NCBI GenBank assembly: GCA_013697955.1
Contig: JACCVV010000009.1
Span: 1-64,000, forward strand
DNA: 64,000 nucleotides
Origin: Tatlockia sp.
GTDB taxonomy: Bacteria; Pseudomonadota; Gammaproteobacteria; Legionellales; Legionellaceae
Direction: 5' to 3'
The notes beneath the pieces were generated by a model, which saw only the letters and a list, made by a program, of their open reading frames with translations, was not told the origin of the DNA and did no database searches. Made by a program: the position numbers and the translations under genes. Positions 1 to 9,710 of this stretch are shown here, one piece after another (the stretch's first letter is position 1; every line of letters begins with the position of its first letter).

Positions 1-63
1 TAATTTACAGGAACTTATAGTGAATTTACATATCAATAAAAAATTCAATTTATTGCCTACAAC

Positions 64-603
64 CTAGGCTGGCAAATGGTTTAAGGAGTGCCGTGGGAAA
101 TTTCGTACCTTCCTGCAAAGAACCCCAAAAAAAGCGAACAGATTCATCAGCCCCCAGCGGTTAATTATTTCCTCAGGAACTGCATAAAGAATACAACCCT
201 CTGGTCCTAACCTGCTGCGAATTTTTTTCATCAATTCCATTGTTTTTTTGTCTAGAATTGATCCAATCAAACCATAATAAAGTATAAGGAAAACAATAAA
301 GCCGCTTAATGTATAGAGTAAAGTTGGCAGCAGACTTTTTTGAAGCTCAAATACCGTATGGCTTTGCAACAATGAGTTTAATAAAGGTGCATTTAAACCA
401 GTCTGCAAAGACAGTATTGCCCCAGTGAGACTCATTAGAAAAGTCATAAGCATTGCTTGTGTCATAGCATAGCGACTTATCTTTTTTTGTAATGCTTCAG
501 AATTAGCTGGTAACAAAACAGTAATTAGGCGGGGGATAGCTATCAAAATACCGGGTAAAGAAAGAAAAAATAAAAGTGTAATCAGCGGCCAATTAATTTG
601 CAT
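64..603 (-). CDS. CPBP-like membrane protein, C-terminally truncated
   Basis: This is a membrane protein of about 179 residues if started at the ATG at 603. An in-frame ATG at 720 would add a charged 39-residue leader that does not look native. There are about four hydrophobic segments. Near the C-terminus it carries PEEIINRWGLM, which fits the EExxxR first motif of CPBP (CAAX-protease/bacteriocin-processing) membrane proteases. In that family two further motifs with His and Asn should follow in later helices. Here the frame ends about 25 residues after the EExxxR motif, so the catalytic set is incomplete. The +1 frame past FAFFG reads SLQEGTKFPT and also stops soon after. I take it as a remnant or a diverged non-catalytic relative. 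Confidence 0.55.
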   Translation of the reverse strand: MQINWPLITLLFFLSLPGILIAIPRLITVLLPANSEALQKKISRYAMTQAMLMTFLMSLTGAILSLQTGLNAPLLNSLLQSHTVFELQKSLLPTLLYTLSGFIVFLILYYGLIGSILDKKTMELMKKIRSRLGPEGCILYAVPEEIINRWGLMNLFAFFGVLCRKVRNFPRHSLNHLPA

Positions 604-739
604 CGTAAAACGTCCTGTTTTTTTGAATCCAATTCTGCCAGTTATTTTGTGAATGAAAAAAATATTAAAGCCCCGGCGGTAGGAGTGCTCGCGCTGTGAC
701 AATATTTTTATTAATGTCAAAACATTAAAATGGTTTTAC

Positions 740-2020
740 TTAGAGTTTTTGAAGAACGCTATAAAAAAAACCATCACCCTTATAATCTCCTGGTAAAATT
801 TGCCAACCATTACCGGTTGACCGCCCCCAAGGCTTATCACTTGGCATAAACTTGCAATCCTCATGTTGGGCTATAAAGCGAGCAATTTGTTGCTCATTTT
901 CTTGTTTCATCACTGAACAGGTTGCATAGACAAGCAAACCCTTTGGCGCAAGCAGGTGCCATAAACTGTTCAATAAAGCCATTTGCAAATCAGCTACCTT
1001 CGAAATTTCTTCTTCAGTACGTAAAAGTTTGATATCGGGATGTCGGCGAATTACTCCCGTAGCTGAACAAGGTGCGTCAAGCAAAATTCGATCTAAAGGC
1101 TGGCCATCCCACCAAGTATCAGGCTTTAGTCCGTCACCTTGTATCAAATTAGCAGACAAACCCAATCGTTCAAAATTTTGCGCCACACGTTCCAGACGCT
1201 TTTTATCTGTATCCAGTGCGAGGCAAACAGCAAGTTTCGGTTCGGTCTCTAAAATATGGCAGGTTTTACCACCGGGTGCACAGCAAGCATCCAATAATCG
1301 TAAATTTGGCTTTAGGGAAAGAAGGCTCACAGCTAATTGGGCGGACTCATCCTGGACTGCAACCTCTCCCTCAACAAAGCCAGGTAATTCATTGACTCCA
1401 CAAGGTTGCTCGAGAGTTATCCCGTCTGGAGAATGCTGATGTGGTTCGGCGTTTACTCCAGCCTGCCTTAGTTGTATTAAATAGTCAGCCCTTGCTTTTT
1501 TTAGTCGGTTAATCCGAAGACTCATAGGGGGATGACTATCATTAGCTTGAAGTATTTGTTGCCAATCATTTGGCCAATCGCTTTGCAAGCGCTTGATGTA
1601 CCAATCTGGATGACCGTAGGTAAAATCATCGTTATTCTCCAAGCGCTTTACCAAGGATTCCTGTTCCCGACAATAGGTTCTTAAAACCGCATTCACTAAA
1701 CCCTTTGCCCAGGTTTTTTTAAGAGGCTCAACAAGCGCAACGGTCTCCTTCACTACGGCATAATCCGGCTTTTTCATGAAATGTAATTGATATAGGCCAA
1801 TTAATAGAATCAGCCATACCTCAAATGATTTTGGTGGCTTGGCAACTAGACAATTCGCCAGCGCTTCCAAACGATAAAAATGCCGGCAAACCCCAAAACA
1901 TATTTCTTTTGTTAAAGGTGATAAGTCTTTAGTTCCCTGCATTAAATGCGAAAGAGGAGTTTTTTCATCAAAGAGTTTGAGGAGGATTTGCAAGGCTTGT
2001 AGCCGATCATTTTTTTTCAT
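740..2020 (-). CDS. rsmB: 16S rRNA (cytosine-967-C5)-methyltransferase
   Basis: RsmB methylates C967 of 16S rRNA using S-adenosylmethionine. The 426-residue protein has a NusB-like helical RNA-binding domain in roughly the first 140 residues and a Rossmann methyltransferase domain behind it. Visible motifs are DACCAPGGKT near residue 245 (SAM binding), DAPCSATGVIRRHPD near 318 and YATCSV near 368, whose Cys is the catalytic nucleophile in this family. Length is normal. Its start codon overlaps the fmt stop by four bases (ATGA), so it is the last gene of a def-fmt-rsmB operon, an arrangement common in gammaproteobacteria. Confidence 0.97.
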   Translation of the reverse strand: MKKNDRLQALQILLKLFDEKTPLSHLMQGTKDLSPLTKEICFGVCRHFYRLEALANCLVAKPPKSFEVWLILLIGLYQLHFMKKPDYAVVKETVALVEPLKKTWAKGLVNAVLRTYCREQESLVKRLENNDDFTYGHPDWYIKRLQSDWPNDWQQILQANDSHPPMSLRINRLKKARADYLIQLRQAGVNAEPHQHSPDGITLEQPCGVNELPGFVEGEVAVQDESAQLAVSLLSLKPNLRLLDACCAPGGKTCHILETEPKLAVCLALDTDKKRLERVAQNFERLGLSANLIQGDGLKPDTWWDGQPLDRILLDAPCSATGVIRRHPDIKLLRTEEEISKVADLQMALLNSLWHLLAPKGLLVYATCSVMKQENEQQIARFIAQHEDCKFMPSDKPWGRSTGNGWQILPGDYKGDGFFYSVLQKL

Positions 2021-2952
2021 TTTAAAACTAAATTTACCTTAAGTTGTGAGCGCCCTGCGTTCAACCAATCTGCAACTAACATGGCTTTTCCACCGGGAAA
2101 CTGAATTTTTTTAATCATTATAGCTTCTTTACCTGTTGCAGCTAGAAGACCATTTTTATCTAAGGATAAAATCGTACCCGCTCGGGCGTTGGAAGAATCA
2201 TTAACCACATGTGCGCTATGAATTCTCAAAAGCTCCTCATTAATCGTTGTATAAGCTATCGGCCAAGGATTGAAAGCTCGGATTTGCTGATCGATTTCTG
2301 CTGCAGGCTTTTGCCAATTGATTGCTGCATCCTCCTTTTTAATTTTAGGTGCATAAGTCACTTGGCTGTTATCTTGTTTTTTTGGCTTAGATTGTCCTTT
2401 AACTAACTCATTAAGTGTTTGGAGCAATGGTTCTGCTGCTAGTTGAGACAATCTATCATGTAAGCTTGCCGCGGTATCCTCTGTATTAATGAGACAACTA
2501 ACCTCAGCCAGGATATCACCAGTATCCATTCCTGTGTCCATCTGCATTATAGTGATGCCCGTCTTGTTATCTCCATGCAAAATAGCTTGCTGAATCGGCG
2601 AGGCACCGCGCCAACGAGGAAGTAAGGAAGCGTGGACATTGATGCAACCTAGTTTCGGCAAGCTTAAAACCTTATCCGGTAAAATTAGGCCATAAGCTAT
2701 TACAACTAAAATATCTGGGTTAAGGGCTTTAAGTTCAGCAATTGCCTCTTCGCTTTTGAAGTTTAGAGGCTGATATATAGGTAGATCACGCGCTAGTGCC
2801 CAATTTTTTACCGCTGAAAATTGTAATTTTTGTCCTCTACCAGCCGGTCTATCAGGTTGAGTATAAACGGCTAATAGCTCATGAGAAGAGCCGACTAAAG
2901 CATTAAGACAAGGAAGAGTAAATTCTGGAGTCCCTGCAAAAACAATTTTCAT
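2017..2952 (-). CDS. fmt: Methionyl-tRNA formyltransferase
   Basis: Fmt transfers a formyl group from 10-formyl-tetrahydrofolate to Met-tRNAfMet, which marks it for initiation. The 311-residue protein starts MKIVFAGTPEF, typical of the family. It carries the folate-binding/catalytic block INVHASLLPRWRG near residues 103-115, with the Asn and His used in catalysis, followed by TGITIMQMDTGMDTGDIL containing the catalytic Asp. The C-terminal OB-like tRNA-binding domain follows. It overlaps def upstream and rsmB downstream by four bases each, so the three genes are translationally coupled and act on one step of protein synthesis. Confidence 0.97.
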   Translation of the reverse strand: MKIVFAGTPEFTLPCLNALVGSSHELLAVYTQPDRPAGRGQKLQFSAVKNWALARDLPIYQPLNFKSEEAIAELKALNPDILVVIAYGLILPDKVLSLPKLGCINVHASLLPRWRGASPIQQAILHGDNKTGITIMQMDTGMDTGDILAEVSCLINTEDTAASLHDRLSQLAAEPLLQTLNELVKGQSKPKKQDNSQVTYAPKIKKEDAAINWQKPAAEIDQQIRAFNPWPIAYTTINEELLRIHSAHVVNDSSNARAGTILSLDKNGLLAATGKEAIMIKKIQFPGGKAMLVADWLNAGRSQLKVNLVLK

Positions 2953-3461
2953 ATTTTTCGCAAATTCTGACGTTTAAATTTATCAAGCTTACGTCTGGCT
3001 ATTGCGCGCTTGAGCGGAGAGAGCAAATCGACAAAAAGCTTTCCATTCAAATGATCGATTTCATGTTGAAAACATTCTCCTAAAATACCATCACCGCTCA
3101 TTTCATAAGGCTTGCCACTGCGATCCAAAGCACGAATCTTTACTCTCTCGGCTCGTATAACCTTGTCATAAGCGCCTGGAACAGACAAACAGCCTTCATC
3201 GTATTCAAACTCGCCTTCTCTTTCGATAATTTCTGGGTTTATCAACACCAACTGTTCTTTTTTATCGCCGGCTATATCGATAACTGATAAGCGCAAACCA
3301 ATTCCTATTTGAGGCGCTGCAAGCCCAACACCTCTGGCGTGGTACATGGTTTCAAACATATCGTCGATGAGAGTTTGGAGGGCATCATCAAATTGTTCTA
3401 CAGGTTTTGCAACCTGTCTTAAGCGTTCGTCGGGGAGATAAAGAATCTTACGGATAGCCAT
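2949..3461 (-). CDS. def: Peptide deformylase (first copy)
   Basis: This metalloenzyme removes the N-formyl group from new proteins. All three signature motifs are intact in the 170-residue product: GVGLAAPQ at 44-51, EGCLS with metal ligand Cys91, and QHEIDH at 132-137 with two His ligands and the catalytic Glu. It is first in the def-fmt-rsmB operon and overlaps fmt by four bases. A more diverged deformylase lies at 57008-57652. This copy, with canonical motifs and its linkage to fmt, is the likely housekeeping enzyme. Confidence 0.98.
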   Translation of the reverse strand: MAIRKILYLPDERLRQVAKPVEQFDDALQTLIDDMFETMYHARGVGLAAPQIGIGLRLSVIDIAGDKKEQLVLINPEIIEREGEFEYDEGCLSVPGAYDKVIRAERVKIRALDRSGKPYEMSGDGILGECFQHEIDHLNGKLFVDLLSPLKRAIARRKLDKFKRQNLRKI

Positions 3462-3494
3462 GACATATCTATTTCATTGTGAATAATACGTGCT

Positions 3495-3523
3495 ATTATC
3501 GCCAATACCTCGCAAAGCTGCAA
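3495..3523 (-). promoter_or_regulatory. Candidate promoter for def-fmt-rsmB
   Basis: On the minus strand a -10 box GATAAT (3500-3495, five of six matches to consensus) lies 17 bases downstream of TTGCAG (3523-3518, a weak -35). It sits about 35 bases before the def start codon in the divergent def/dprA spacer. The -35 is poor, so this rests mainly on the -10 and spacing. Confidence 0.35.
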
Positions 3524-3581
3524 GATGTCGATATTTAGCTCATTAGGAAAATTTGAGCCTCTGCAGAAATGGTGAATAAAA

Positions 3582-4661
3582 ATGGAAAATAACTACTACT
3601 TACTCGCTTTAAACCGAATCCCCCAAGTTGGTCCACGTACCATTGTCAAATTACTTAGGCGCTGGCCTGACCTTGCTGAAATGTTTCAGCAAGACTGTGA
3701 AGCGCTTGAGAAAGCAGGCCTACCGGAAAAATTGGCGCATGCCATTTCAAAATTTAATTTAGCTGAAATAGAGGCAGATTTGCTTTGGCAAGAAAAAGAA
3801 AACCACCATCTATTAACCTGGTTTCACCCCCAGTATCCGGCATTGCTTAAAGAAATCCATGCTCCACCAGCAGTTCTTTATGCTAAAGGTGAGTTAGCTT
3901 CTTTTTCCCAAAAAGCAATTGCAATTGTCGGCAGCCGCAAACCCTCGATAACCGGAGCGGAAACCTCTCTGCGTTATGCCTTTGAATTAGCCAATAATCA
4001 TCTCACAATTGTTAGTGGTCTTGCCTTGGGTATTGATGCCGAAGCTCATAAAGGTTGTTTGGATGCAGGGGGTAAAACCATTGCTGTAATGGCTACCGGT
4101 ATTGATCAAATTTACCCACGAAATCACGCCCATCTGGCCGATAAAATTTGCCAAAATGGACTGTTAATAACTGAGTTCCCTTTAAAAATTCCTGCAAATG
4201 CTGGACATTTTCCGCGCAGAAATCGTATAATAAGCGGTCTGTCTTTGATCACATTGGTTGTCGAAGCAGCAATTCGTAGCGGATCTTTGATAACTGCACG
4301 CTTGGCACTGGAACAAAATCGCGATGTCCTGGCTATTCCTGGGTCAATCCATAATCCACAAGCTCGTGGTTGTCATTACCTGCTACAGCAAGGTGCTAAA
4401 TTGGTCACTTCGACTCAGGAAATACTTGAAGAGCTTGGAATAGAGAGTAAATCTTTAATAAAAACAAAAGCGGGAACCCTTGCCAGAGATGATAAAAACC
4501 TAGTAAAGTTCATTGGGTTTGAGATGACTACTGTTGATCAGATCATTGTTCGTAGCGGTTTAGATGTGCAAGAGGTAGCTTGTGGCTTAGCTACATTAGA
4601 ATTAGAGGGCGCTATCACAGCGGTACCCGGTGGTTACATGAGGTGTTCATATGAAAGATAG
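3582..4661 (+). CDS. dprA: DNA-processing protein A (DprA/Smf)
   Basis: DprA binds incoming single-stranded DNA during natural transformation and loads RecA. The 359-residue protein has a helix-hairpin-helix-like N-terminal region, then the Rossmann-type DprA domain with IAIVGSRKPS, SGLALGIDAEAH and the FPRRNRIISGLS and GSLITARLALEQNRDV blocks. A C-terminal winged-helix region (about residues 300-355) ends in PGGYMR. Length matches the family. Its 3' end overlaps smg by 11 bases. It is divergent from the def operon, as in many gammaproteobacteria. Confidence 0.97.
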   Translation: MENNYYLLALNRIPQVGPRTIVKLLRRWPDLAEMFQQDCEALEKAGLPEKLAHAISKFNLAEIEADLLWQEKENHHLLTWFHPQYPALLKEIHAPPAVLYAKGELASFSQKAIAIVGSRKPSITGAETSLRYAFELANNHLTIVSGLALGIDAEAHKGCLDAGGKTIAVMATGIDQIYPRNHAHLADKICQNGLLITEFPLKIPANAGHFPRRNRIISGLSLITLVVEAAIRSGSLITARLALEQNRDVLAIPGSIHNPQARGCHYLLQQGAKLVTSTQEILEELGIESKSLIKTKAGTLARDDKNLVKFIGFEMTTVDQIIVRSGLDVQEVACGLATLELEGAITAVPGGYMRCSYER

Positions 4662-5097
4662 CCTGTTTGAAATGTTAATGAATTTTTTTGAAAAAAGTTT
4701 ATCTCAATTAAAAGAAAGCACAAAGTCAACTAGTACTAAAACTGATACTAGCCAGACCGAATCCGAGCATTTTGACCTTTCCACATTGGAAAATCGAACT
4801 CTCAATTTAAAAACACCGCATGCAACGGCAATGCGTATTTTTACCTGTGATGAGAGACTAAAATTAACCAAGGCATCTTATCAATTTTTAACCCGATTAT
4901 TGCTTTGGGGAATTATTGCACCAGAAACAATGGAATTGATTATTAATCAGTTGGTTTTCTCAGAGTCACGCTTTGTAACCCTTCAAGAAACCAAGTGGAC
5001 TATTCGCAACTCTCTTGCAGATAGTTTAAATCCCTCTCAATTAGCATTTCTTGATCTTGTGCTATACCAAAAAGAAGACCAGTTACCATTGCATTAA
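4651..5097 (+). CDS. smg: Smg family protein (DUF494)
   Basis: This is a 148-residue member of the Smg/DUF494 family, found between dprA and topA in many gammaproteobacteria; the position here is the same. Visible features are the N-terminal helix MKDSLFEMLMNFFE, a polar Ser/Thr-rich linker, and a helical C-terminal half with MRIFTCDERLKLTKASYQFL. No enzymatic motif is seen. The biochemical role of the family is not established, so the name is positional and family-based. It overlaps dprA and lies 27 bases before topA, suggesting one transcript. Confidence 0.9.
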   Translation: MKDSLFEMLMNFFEKSLSQLKESTKSTSTKTDTSQTESEHFDLSTLENRTLNLKTPHATAMRIFTCDERLKLTKASYQFLTRLLLWGIIAPETMELIINQLVFSESRFVTLQETKWTIRNSLADSLNPSQLAFLDLVLYQKEDQLPLH

Positions 5098-5124
5098 TAG
5101 CACAAAGAAAGAGTTGGGGTTTTT

Positions 5125-7404
5125 ATGAACAAACACTTGGTTATCGTGGAATCACCTGCGAAGGCTAAAACCATACAAAAATATTTAGGCGATAATTACG
5201 AAGTCCTTGCCTCCTATGGGCATGTCCGCGATCTCCCTCCACGCAAAGGCTCGGTCAATCCCGATAAACAATTCGAGATGACTTATCGCCCAATTGAAAA
5301 AAATGCTCGCCACATTGAAACGATAGCTAAAGCGTTGAAAAAAGCAGACTCACTACTGCTGGCAACTGACCCTGATCGGGAAGGTGAAGCGATTTCCTGG
5401 CATGTTTATGAATTAATGAAAGAGCGAAATTTACTAAAAAACAAAGAAGTTCATCGAATTTTCTTTAATGAAATTACAAAATCAGCAATCCAGGATGCCA
5501 TTAACAATCCCCGTACCATTGCAATGGATTTGGTCAATGCCCAACAAGCACGCCGCGCCTTAGACTATTTAGTCGGTTTTAATCTTTCTCCGCTTCTCTG
5601 GAAAAAAATTCGGCGTGGTCTTTCTGCGGGCCGGGTACAAAGTCCTGCATTAAGATTGATTGCCGAGCGCGAAGAAGAGATAGAAAAATTTGTGGCTCAA
5701 GAATATTGGCGAATTATTGCTCAATGTCAACACGAATCCACAGCTTTTGAAGCACGTCTTACACATTATCAGCAGGAAAAATTACAACAATTTTCCATCA
5801 CCGAAACCGGTGAAGCCAACCGTGTTAGGGATAGCTTAATTAAACAGGCTCAGGGCATTTTAACTGTTAGTCATATAGAGAAAAAACAGCGAAAACGAAA
5901 TCCTGCCGCCCCCTTTATCACTTCGACCTTGCAGCAGGAAGCCGCGCGGAAATTAGGATTTACAGCACGTAAAACCATGATGATATCGCAGCAATTGTAT
6001 GAAGGTATCGATATTGGCACAGGAACTGTGGGTCTCATTACCTATATGCGAACTGACTCTGTTAACCTTGCAGCTGAAGCGGTTGAAGAAATTCGTGAAT
6101 ATATTATAAAGCGCTACGGCGCAGAAAATTGTCCTAAAACGCCACGTATATTTAAAACCAAATCAAAAAATGCTCAGGAAGCTCATGAAGCTATTCGCCC
6201 AACATCCGTAAAACGAAATCCTGAAATGGTCGAACAGGCACTTACAGCGGATCAATACAAACTTTATAGTTTAATCTGGAAACGAACTGTAGCCTGCCAA
6301 ATGAATGAGGCACTTATTGATACCGTCGCAGTAGATATGAATTGCGGTGAAGGCAATATTTTTCGTGCAAATGGTTCAACCATCGTATTTCCTGGTTTCC
6401 TCAATGTTTATGAGGAAAGTCTTGATGATGCCAAGGATGATGATCAAAATGCGGTTTTATTACCTTCTTTGAAAGTCGGTGAGAAAATTAATTTAAAAGA
6501 CATTAATGCAAACCAGCACTTCACTGAACCACCTCCTCGCTACTCTGAAGCTTCACTCGTTAAAGCGCTGGAAGAGTATGATATTGGTCGTCCTTCAACC
6601 TACGCAACCATTATTCATACACTTCAGCAACGTGAATATGTGACGGTTGATAAAAAACGCTTCTTTCCAACCGATGTAGGCCGAATTGTTATTCGCTTTT
6701 TAACCGGGCATTTTACCCGTTATGTCGACTATAAATTTACGGCTCAACTCGAAGATACTTTAGACGCAGTCTCACGAGGCGAAAGGGAGTGGGTTCCAGT
6801 TCTGGATGAATTTTGGAAACCTTTTATTCAACAAATACAAGACACAGATGAACAGGTACAACGAAAAGACGTAACCACCGAGCTCCTTAAAGAAACCTGT
6901 CCTAAATGCGATAAGCCACTAGCAATTCGACTTGGAAAAAGGGGCCGATTTATTGGCTGCACTGCTTATCCAGAATGCGATTTCACCCAAGATCTTAATA
7001 ATCCGGATGGGGAAAAACCAGCACCTGAAACTATCGAAGGCCGTGTCTGCCCGGATTGTTCCGGCCCCTTACATATAAAAACTGGCCGCTATGGACGATT
7101 CATAGGGTGTGGTAATTATCCGGACTGTAAATTTATTGAATCCTTGGAAAAGCCAGCCGACACCGGCGTTGAATGCCCAAAATGTCATAATTCAAAAATC
7201 CTTCAACGGAAATCACGCAAGGGAAAAATATTTTATTCCTGCGGTTCTTACCCTAAATGTGATTATGCACTTTGGAATGAACCTATCGATAAACCCTGCC
7301 CCCAATGCGCTTGGCCAATATTAACTGTGAAAGAAACCAAACGCTCGGGTCGACAAATTATTTGCCCACATGAGGGCTGTGGTTACAGTTCGAGTGAAGA
7401 TTAG
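5125..7404 (+). CDS. topA: DNA topoisomerase I
   Basis: This type IA topoisomerase relaxes negative supercoils. The 759-residue protein begins with a TOPRIM domain (LVIVESPAKAKTIQKYLG, then DPDREGEAISWH with the Mg-binding acidic residues). The active-site Tyr is in GLITYMRTDSVN (Tyr307). The C-terminus carries four CxxC...C zinc-ribbon repeats beginning near residue 592: CPKC-TAYPEC, CPDC-GNYPDC, CPKC-GSYPKC and CPQC-CPHEGC. Repeat number differs between species, and four is within the usual range. It follows smg with 27 bases between them. Confidence 0.98.
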   Translation: MNKHLVIVESPAKAKTIQKYLGDNYEVLASYGHVRDLPPRKGSVNPDKQFEMTYRPIEKNARHIETIAKALKKADSLLLATDPDREGEAISWHVYELMKERNLLKNKEVHRIFFNEITKSAIQDAINNPRTIAMDLVNAQQARRALDYLVGFNLSPLLWKKIRRGLSAGRVQSPALRLIAEREEEIEKFVAQEYWRIIAQCQHESTAFEARLTHYQQEKLQQFSITETGEANRVRDSLIKQAQGILTVSHIEKKQRKRNPAAPFITSTLQQEAARKLGFTARKTMMISQQLYEGIDIGTGTVGLITYMRTDSVNLAAEAVEEIREYIIKRYGAENCPKTPRIFKTKSKNAQEAHEAIRPTSVKRNPEMVEQALTADQYKLYSLIWKRTVACQMNEALIDTVAVDMNCGEGNIFRANGSTIVFPGFLNVYEESLDDAKDDDQNAVLLPSLKVGEKINLKDINANQHFTEPPPRYSEASLVKALEEYDIGRPSTYATIIHTLQQREYVTVDKKRFFPTDVGRIVIRFLTGHFTRYVDYKFTAQLEDTLDAVSRGEREWVPVLDEFWKPFIQQIQDTDEQVQRKDVTTELLKETCPKCDKPLAIRLGKRGRFIGCTAYPECDFTQDLNNPDGEKPAPETIEGRVCPDCSGPLHIKTGRYGRFIGCGNYPDCKFIESLEKPADTGVECPKCHNSKILQRKSRKGKIFYSCGSYPKCDYALWNEPIDKPCPQCAWPILTVKETKRSGRQIICPHEGCGYSSSED

Positions 7405-7573
7405 ATTAATATTAACAAGGCTTAAAGGAACGTCAAATCAAGGCTTTCTTTTAAGGTTTTGCGTAACTTAAACCCACCCTAGCTGATACTCATTGCCGTC
7501 TTCTTCAAAAATTGGAATCCAGTGTATTTATGATAAAGTCGAAAGATGAAGTAAATTCTACAAAGGGATTATT

Positions 7574-8830
7574 GTGGCAAGCGAGAGATATGCAGAGGTA
7601 GAAACACGGTTTCTTCGAGAAGATGAACGCTTAATCTTATCTGATGAAAAAGAAATGCCTTTGGTGATTGAAGCAAAAAAAGCTACGGACACCTTATTTC
7701 TTCAAAAATTCCTCGCTGCTAACTCTGTTCAAATTCTAAAAGATATCGCCAAATATGGAGCTGTTTTACTCCGTGGATTTGATATTAAATCAGATGAAGA
7801 TTATGAAAAAACAATTTTAAGCATAAAGGGACTAAAAGGTATCTCAGAAGCCTTCATGTCAGAAGAAGGTCGCACCCATGTTGGCAAATTAAAGTATGTT
7901 CTGCACACCAATTCCGTTTATAAAACCGGCGGCACTTTGTACCTTGGTGGTTTTCACAGTGAAAATTATTATTCGCCAGATGTACCTGCCTATATCTGTT
8001 TCTGCTGTTTAAAACCCTCAACATTGGGTGGCGAAACAGGCTTAATTAATATGGAAAAAATCTATCAACAACTTGATGAAAAACTTAAAGATTCTCTAAA
8101 ACAAAAGAAGTATTTTGTTTTAAAATGGTTAATCTCAGACGTTGTTGCCCGATATAACCTACCCTCAGAAATGATAGAAAAAATAAGCAAACGCTTTGAT
8201 ATGCCGATAGTAGGTTCGGGTAAAGATAAGTTTATATTAATGTACAAGCCTAACATTTTTGAAAGTCCTGACACCAAAAAATCTTCTTTACAAATTAATC
8301 TGTTTGAAATACCCAAACTAAATGCTGAACTAAGACAATGCTTTTTAAATGACTATCAAGGAAAAACCTGGTTTTGGCACCGGCTTGTCTGGCGATTACC
8401 AGACTCCGTTTTAAAAGTTCTGGAATATATCTATATCATCTTCGCCTCATTTTTTAGCTCCCCTACTAATTCATTAACTATTTTGAGATCTAAAATCAAA
8501 ACTTATCTGTCCTCGCGTAAACTGATAAACGTGGATGAAGAGCGGGTAGGCCAATGTTTCGATGAGAAAGAAACCAAAAATTTGGCCAAATTGATAAGAA
8601 CCTATTACTCATCCTGCATCTGGCAAAGCGGGGATATTCTTATAGTGGACAATCGTAAAGTGATGCACGCTGGAATGCCTGGAGCGGGGCCAAGATTGGT
8701 CAGAGCATTAATCGCTAATCCTATTGAGATGAAATACTCTCCAGAAGGACCTGGTGAAATAATCTGTGAAAATAGAAAGAGCGAATCAATCGGTTCGTGC
8801 ATGGCTTCTGGTAAAATTCCAACCGAATGA
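7574..8830 (+). CDS. TauD/TfdA-family (SyrP-like) Fe(II)/2-oxoglutarate dioxygenase
   Basis: This is a predicted non-haem iron, 2-oxoglutarate-dependent hydroxylase. The start is a GTG at 7574, preceded by AAAGGG at a suitable distance. Visible motifs are FHSENYY with iron ligands His128 and Glu130 (the HxD/E motif), LGGETGL, and a distal KVMHAGMPGAGPRLVRALI with His365 and candidate 2OG-binding Arg374/Arg377. At 418 residues it is longer than a typical TauD (about 280-330); the extra length lies between the two iron motifs (roughly residues 170-340). GG(F/W)H(S/N)E...LGGET is the pattern of SyrP-like enzymes, several of which beta-hydroxylate aspartate held on an NRPS carrier protein. An NRPS lies 1.3 kb away on the other strand, so a tailoring role is plausible but inferred. 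Confidence 0.8.
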   Translation: MASERYAEVETRFLREDERLILSDEKEMPLVIEAKKATDTLFLQKFLAANSVQILKDIAKYGAVLLRGFDIKSDEDYEKTILSIKGLKGISEAFMSEEGRTHVGKLKYVLHTNSVYKTGGTLYLGGFHSENYYSPDVPAYICFCCLKPSTLGGETGLINMEKIYQQLDEKLKDSLKQKKYFVLKWLISDVVARYNLPSEMIEKISKRFDMPIVGSGKDKFILMYKPNIFESPDTKKSSLQINLFEIPKLNAELRQCFLNDYQGKTWFWHRLVWRLPDSVLKVLEYIYIIFASFFSSPTNSLTILRSKIKTYLSSRKLINVDEERVGQCFDEKETKNLAKLIRTYYSSCIWQSGDILIVDNRKVMHAGMPGAGPRLVRALIANPIEMKYSPEGPGEIICENRKSESIGSCMASGKIPTE

Positions 8831-9014
8831 ATTCTATTTTTCATAAACTAAAAAAATACACAGTATTTAGCTAATCGTTAGTTAAATTCAAACCAATTAA
8901 ATTAGTCTTTTGATTAATAGATACCTGAAAAATTCTAAAAAAATCAGGGGTAGGAAGAGTAATCTATCAATATATCAATGAAATGACGCTGATTCATCGC
9001 TCTAAAGCTAGGAG

Positions 9015-9677
9015 TCAAAAGCGAAAGGCCAAGCGTGCTGTTACAGAGTACAGAAAAGGATAGAAACTATCAGCAGGACTCAATTGAGACTCACCATAAC
9101 CCGCCGTATAATTCCCCCCCAACTCCGCCATAAGATGTTCACTCAAGCGATAATTTAGCCCGAGGCCAAATGTTGGGCTAAGCCGCCAATCATTGATAAC
9201 AATATCTGAGCGATGAATACCTGCCGCGCCAGCACTGGAGTAGAGTCTAAAAGCCGTATTTGCTATGGGAAGCATCACTTTGGCCATCAAGGAAAGCGTT
9301 TCAGTTTTTGTATTGAGCGTTAGTAAATCATTATGTTCAAAACTGAATAGAGAGGTCGAATCAAAGACTACTTTTGCATCAGAATAATTTAAATAATTCA
9401 CCTCAATTGCAAACGCAGGAAGAAACTCAATACCCGTTAGTAAGCCCCAGACACTGCCGCCTTCGGTAACCTTGATAGGCGTTGACAAATTTAAAGCTGA
9501 ATTTTGGTTGTTTTTTGTAGGCACCAGCCCTTCCCAGGTGGTCGAACCGTAACCGCCGATAAGACCAAAATAAAAGGGTCGATTTGAAGCTATGGACTCT
9601 CCCTTATCGCCAAAGCAAAAAAGAGAGTATAGAACTAAGGGAATAACACTAAATACTGCAAATTTTTGGATTATCAC
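9015..9677 (-). CDS. Predicted outer-membrane beta-barrel protein
   Basis: This is a 220-residue protein with an N-terminal signal segment (MIIQKFAVFSVIPLVLYSLF) and alternating hydrophobic/polar strands rich in Gly and aromatic residues (FYFGLIGGYGSTTW, AFAIEVNYLNYSDA, AFRLYSSAGAAGIH, FGLGLNYRLSEHLMAELGGNY). The last residues are SVTARLAFRF, ending in Phe as BAM-inserted barrels usually do. It resembles the OmpA/opacity-like eight-stranded barrels common in Legionella, but I cannot name a family. It is the last minus-strand gene after the NRPS and the cysteine-rich protein, separated from the latter by 33 bases or so. A role in the NRPS pathway is not shown. Confidence 0.75.
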   Translation of the reverse strand: MIIQKFAVFSVIPLVLYSLFCFGDKGESIASNRPFYFGLIGGYGSTTWEGLVPTKNNQNSALNLSTPIKVTEGGSVWGLLTGIEFLPAFAIEVNYLNYSDAKVVFDSTSLFSFEHNDLLTLNTKTETLSLMAKVMLPIANTAFRLYSSAGAAGIHRSDIVINDWRLSPTFGLGLNYRLSEHLMAELGGNYTAGYGESQLSPADSFYPFLYSVTARLAFRF

Positions 9678-9710
9678 AATAAGGGACTCTTTGACTCGAT
9701 CAGTTATTAT

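Noticed and set aside
7405-7573. Terminator after topA
   Set aside because: The sequence has imperfect repeats around GGCTT and TTAAGG but no stable stem followed by a T run.
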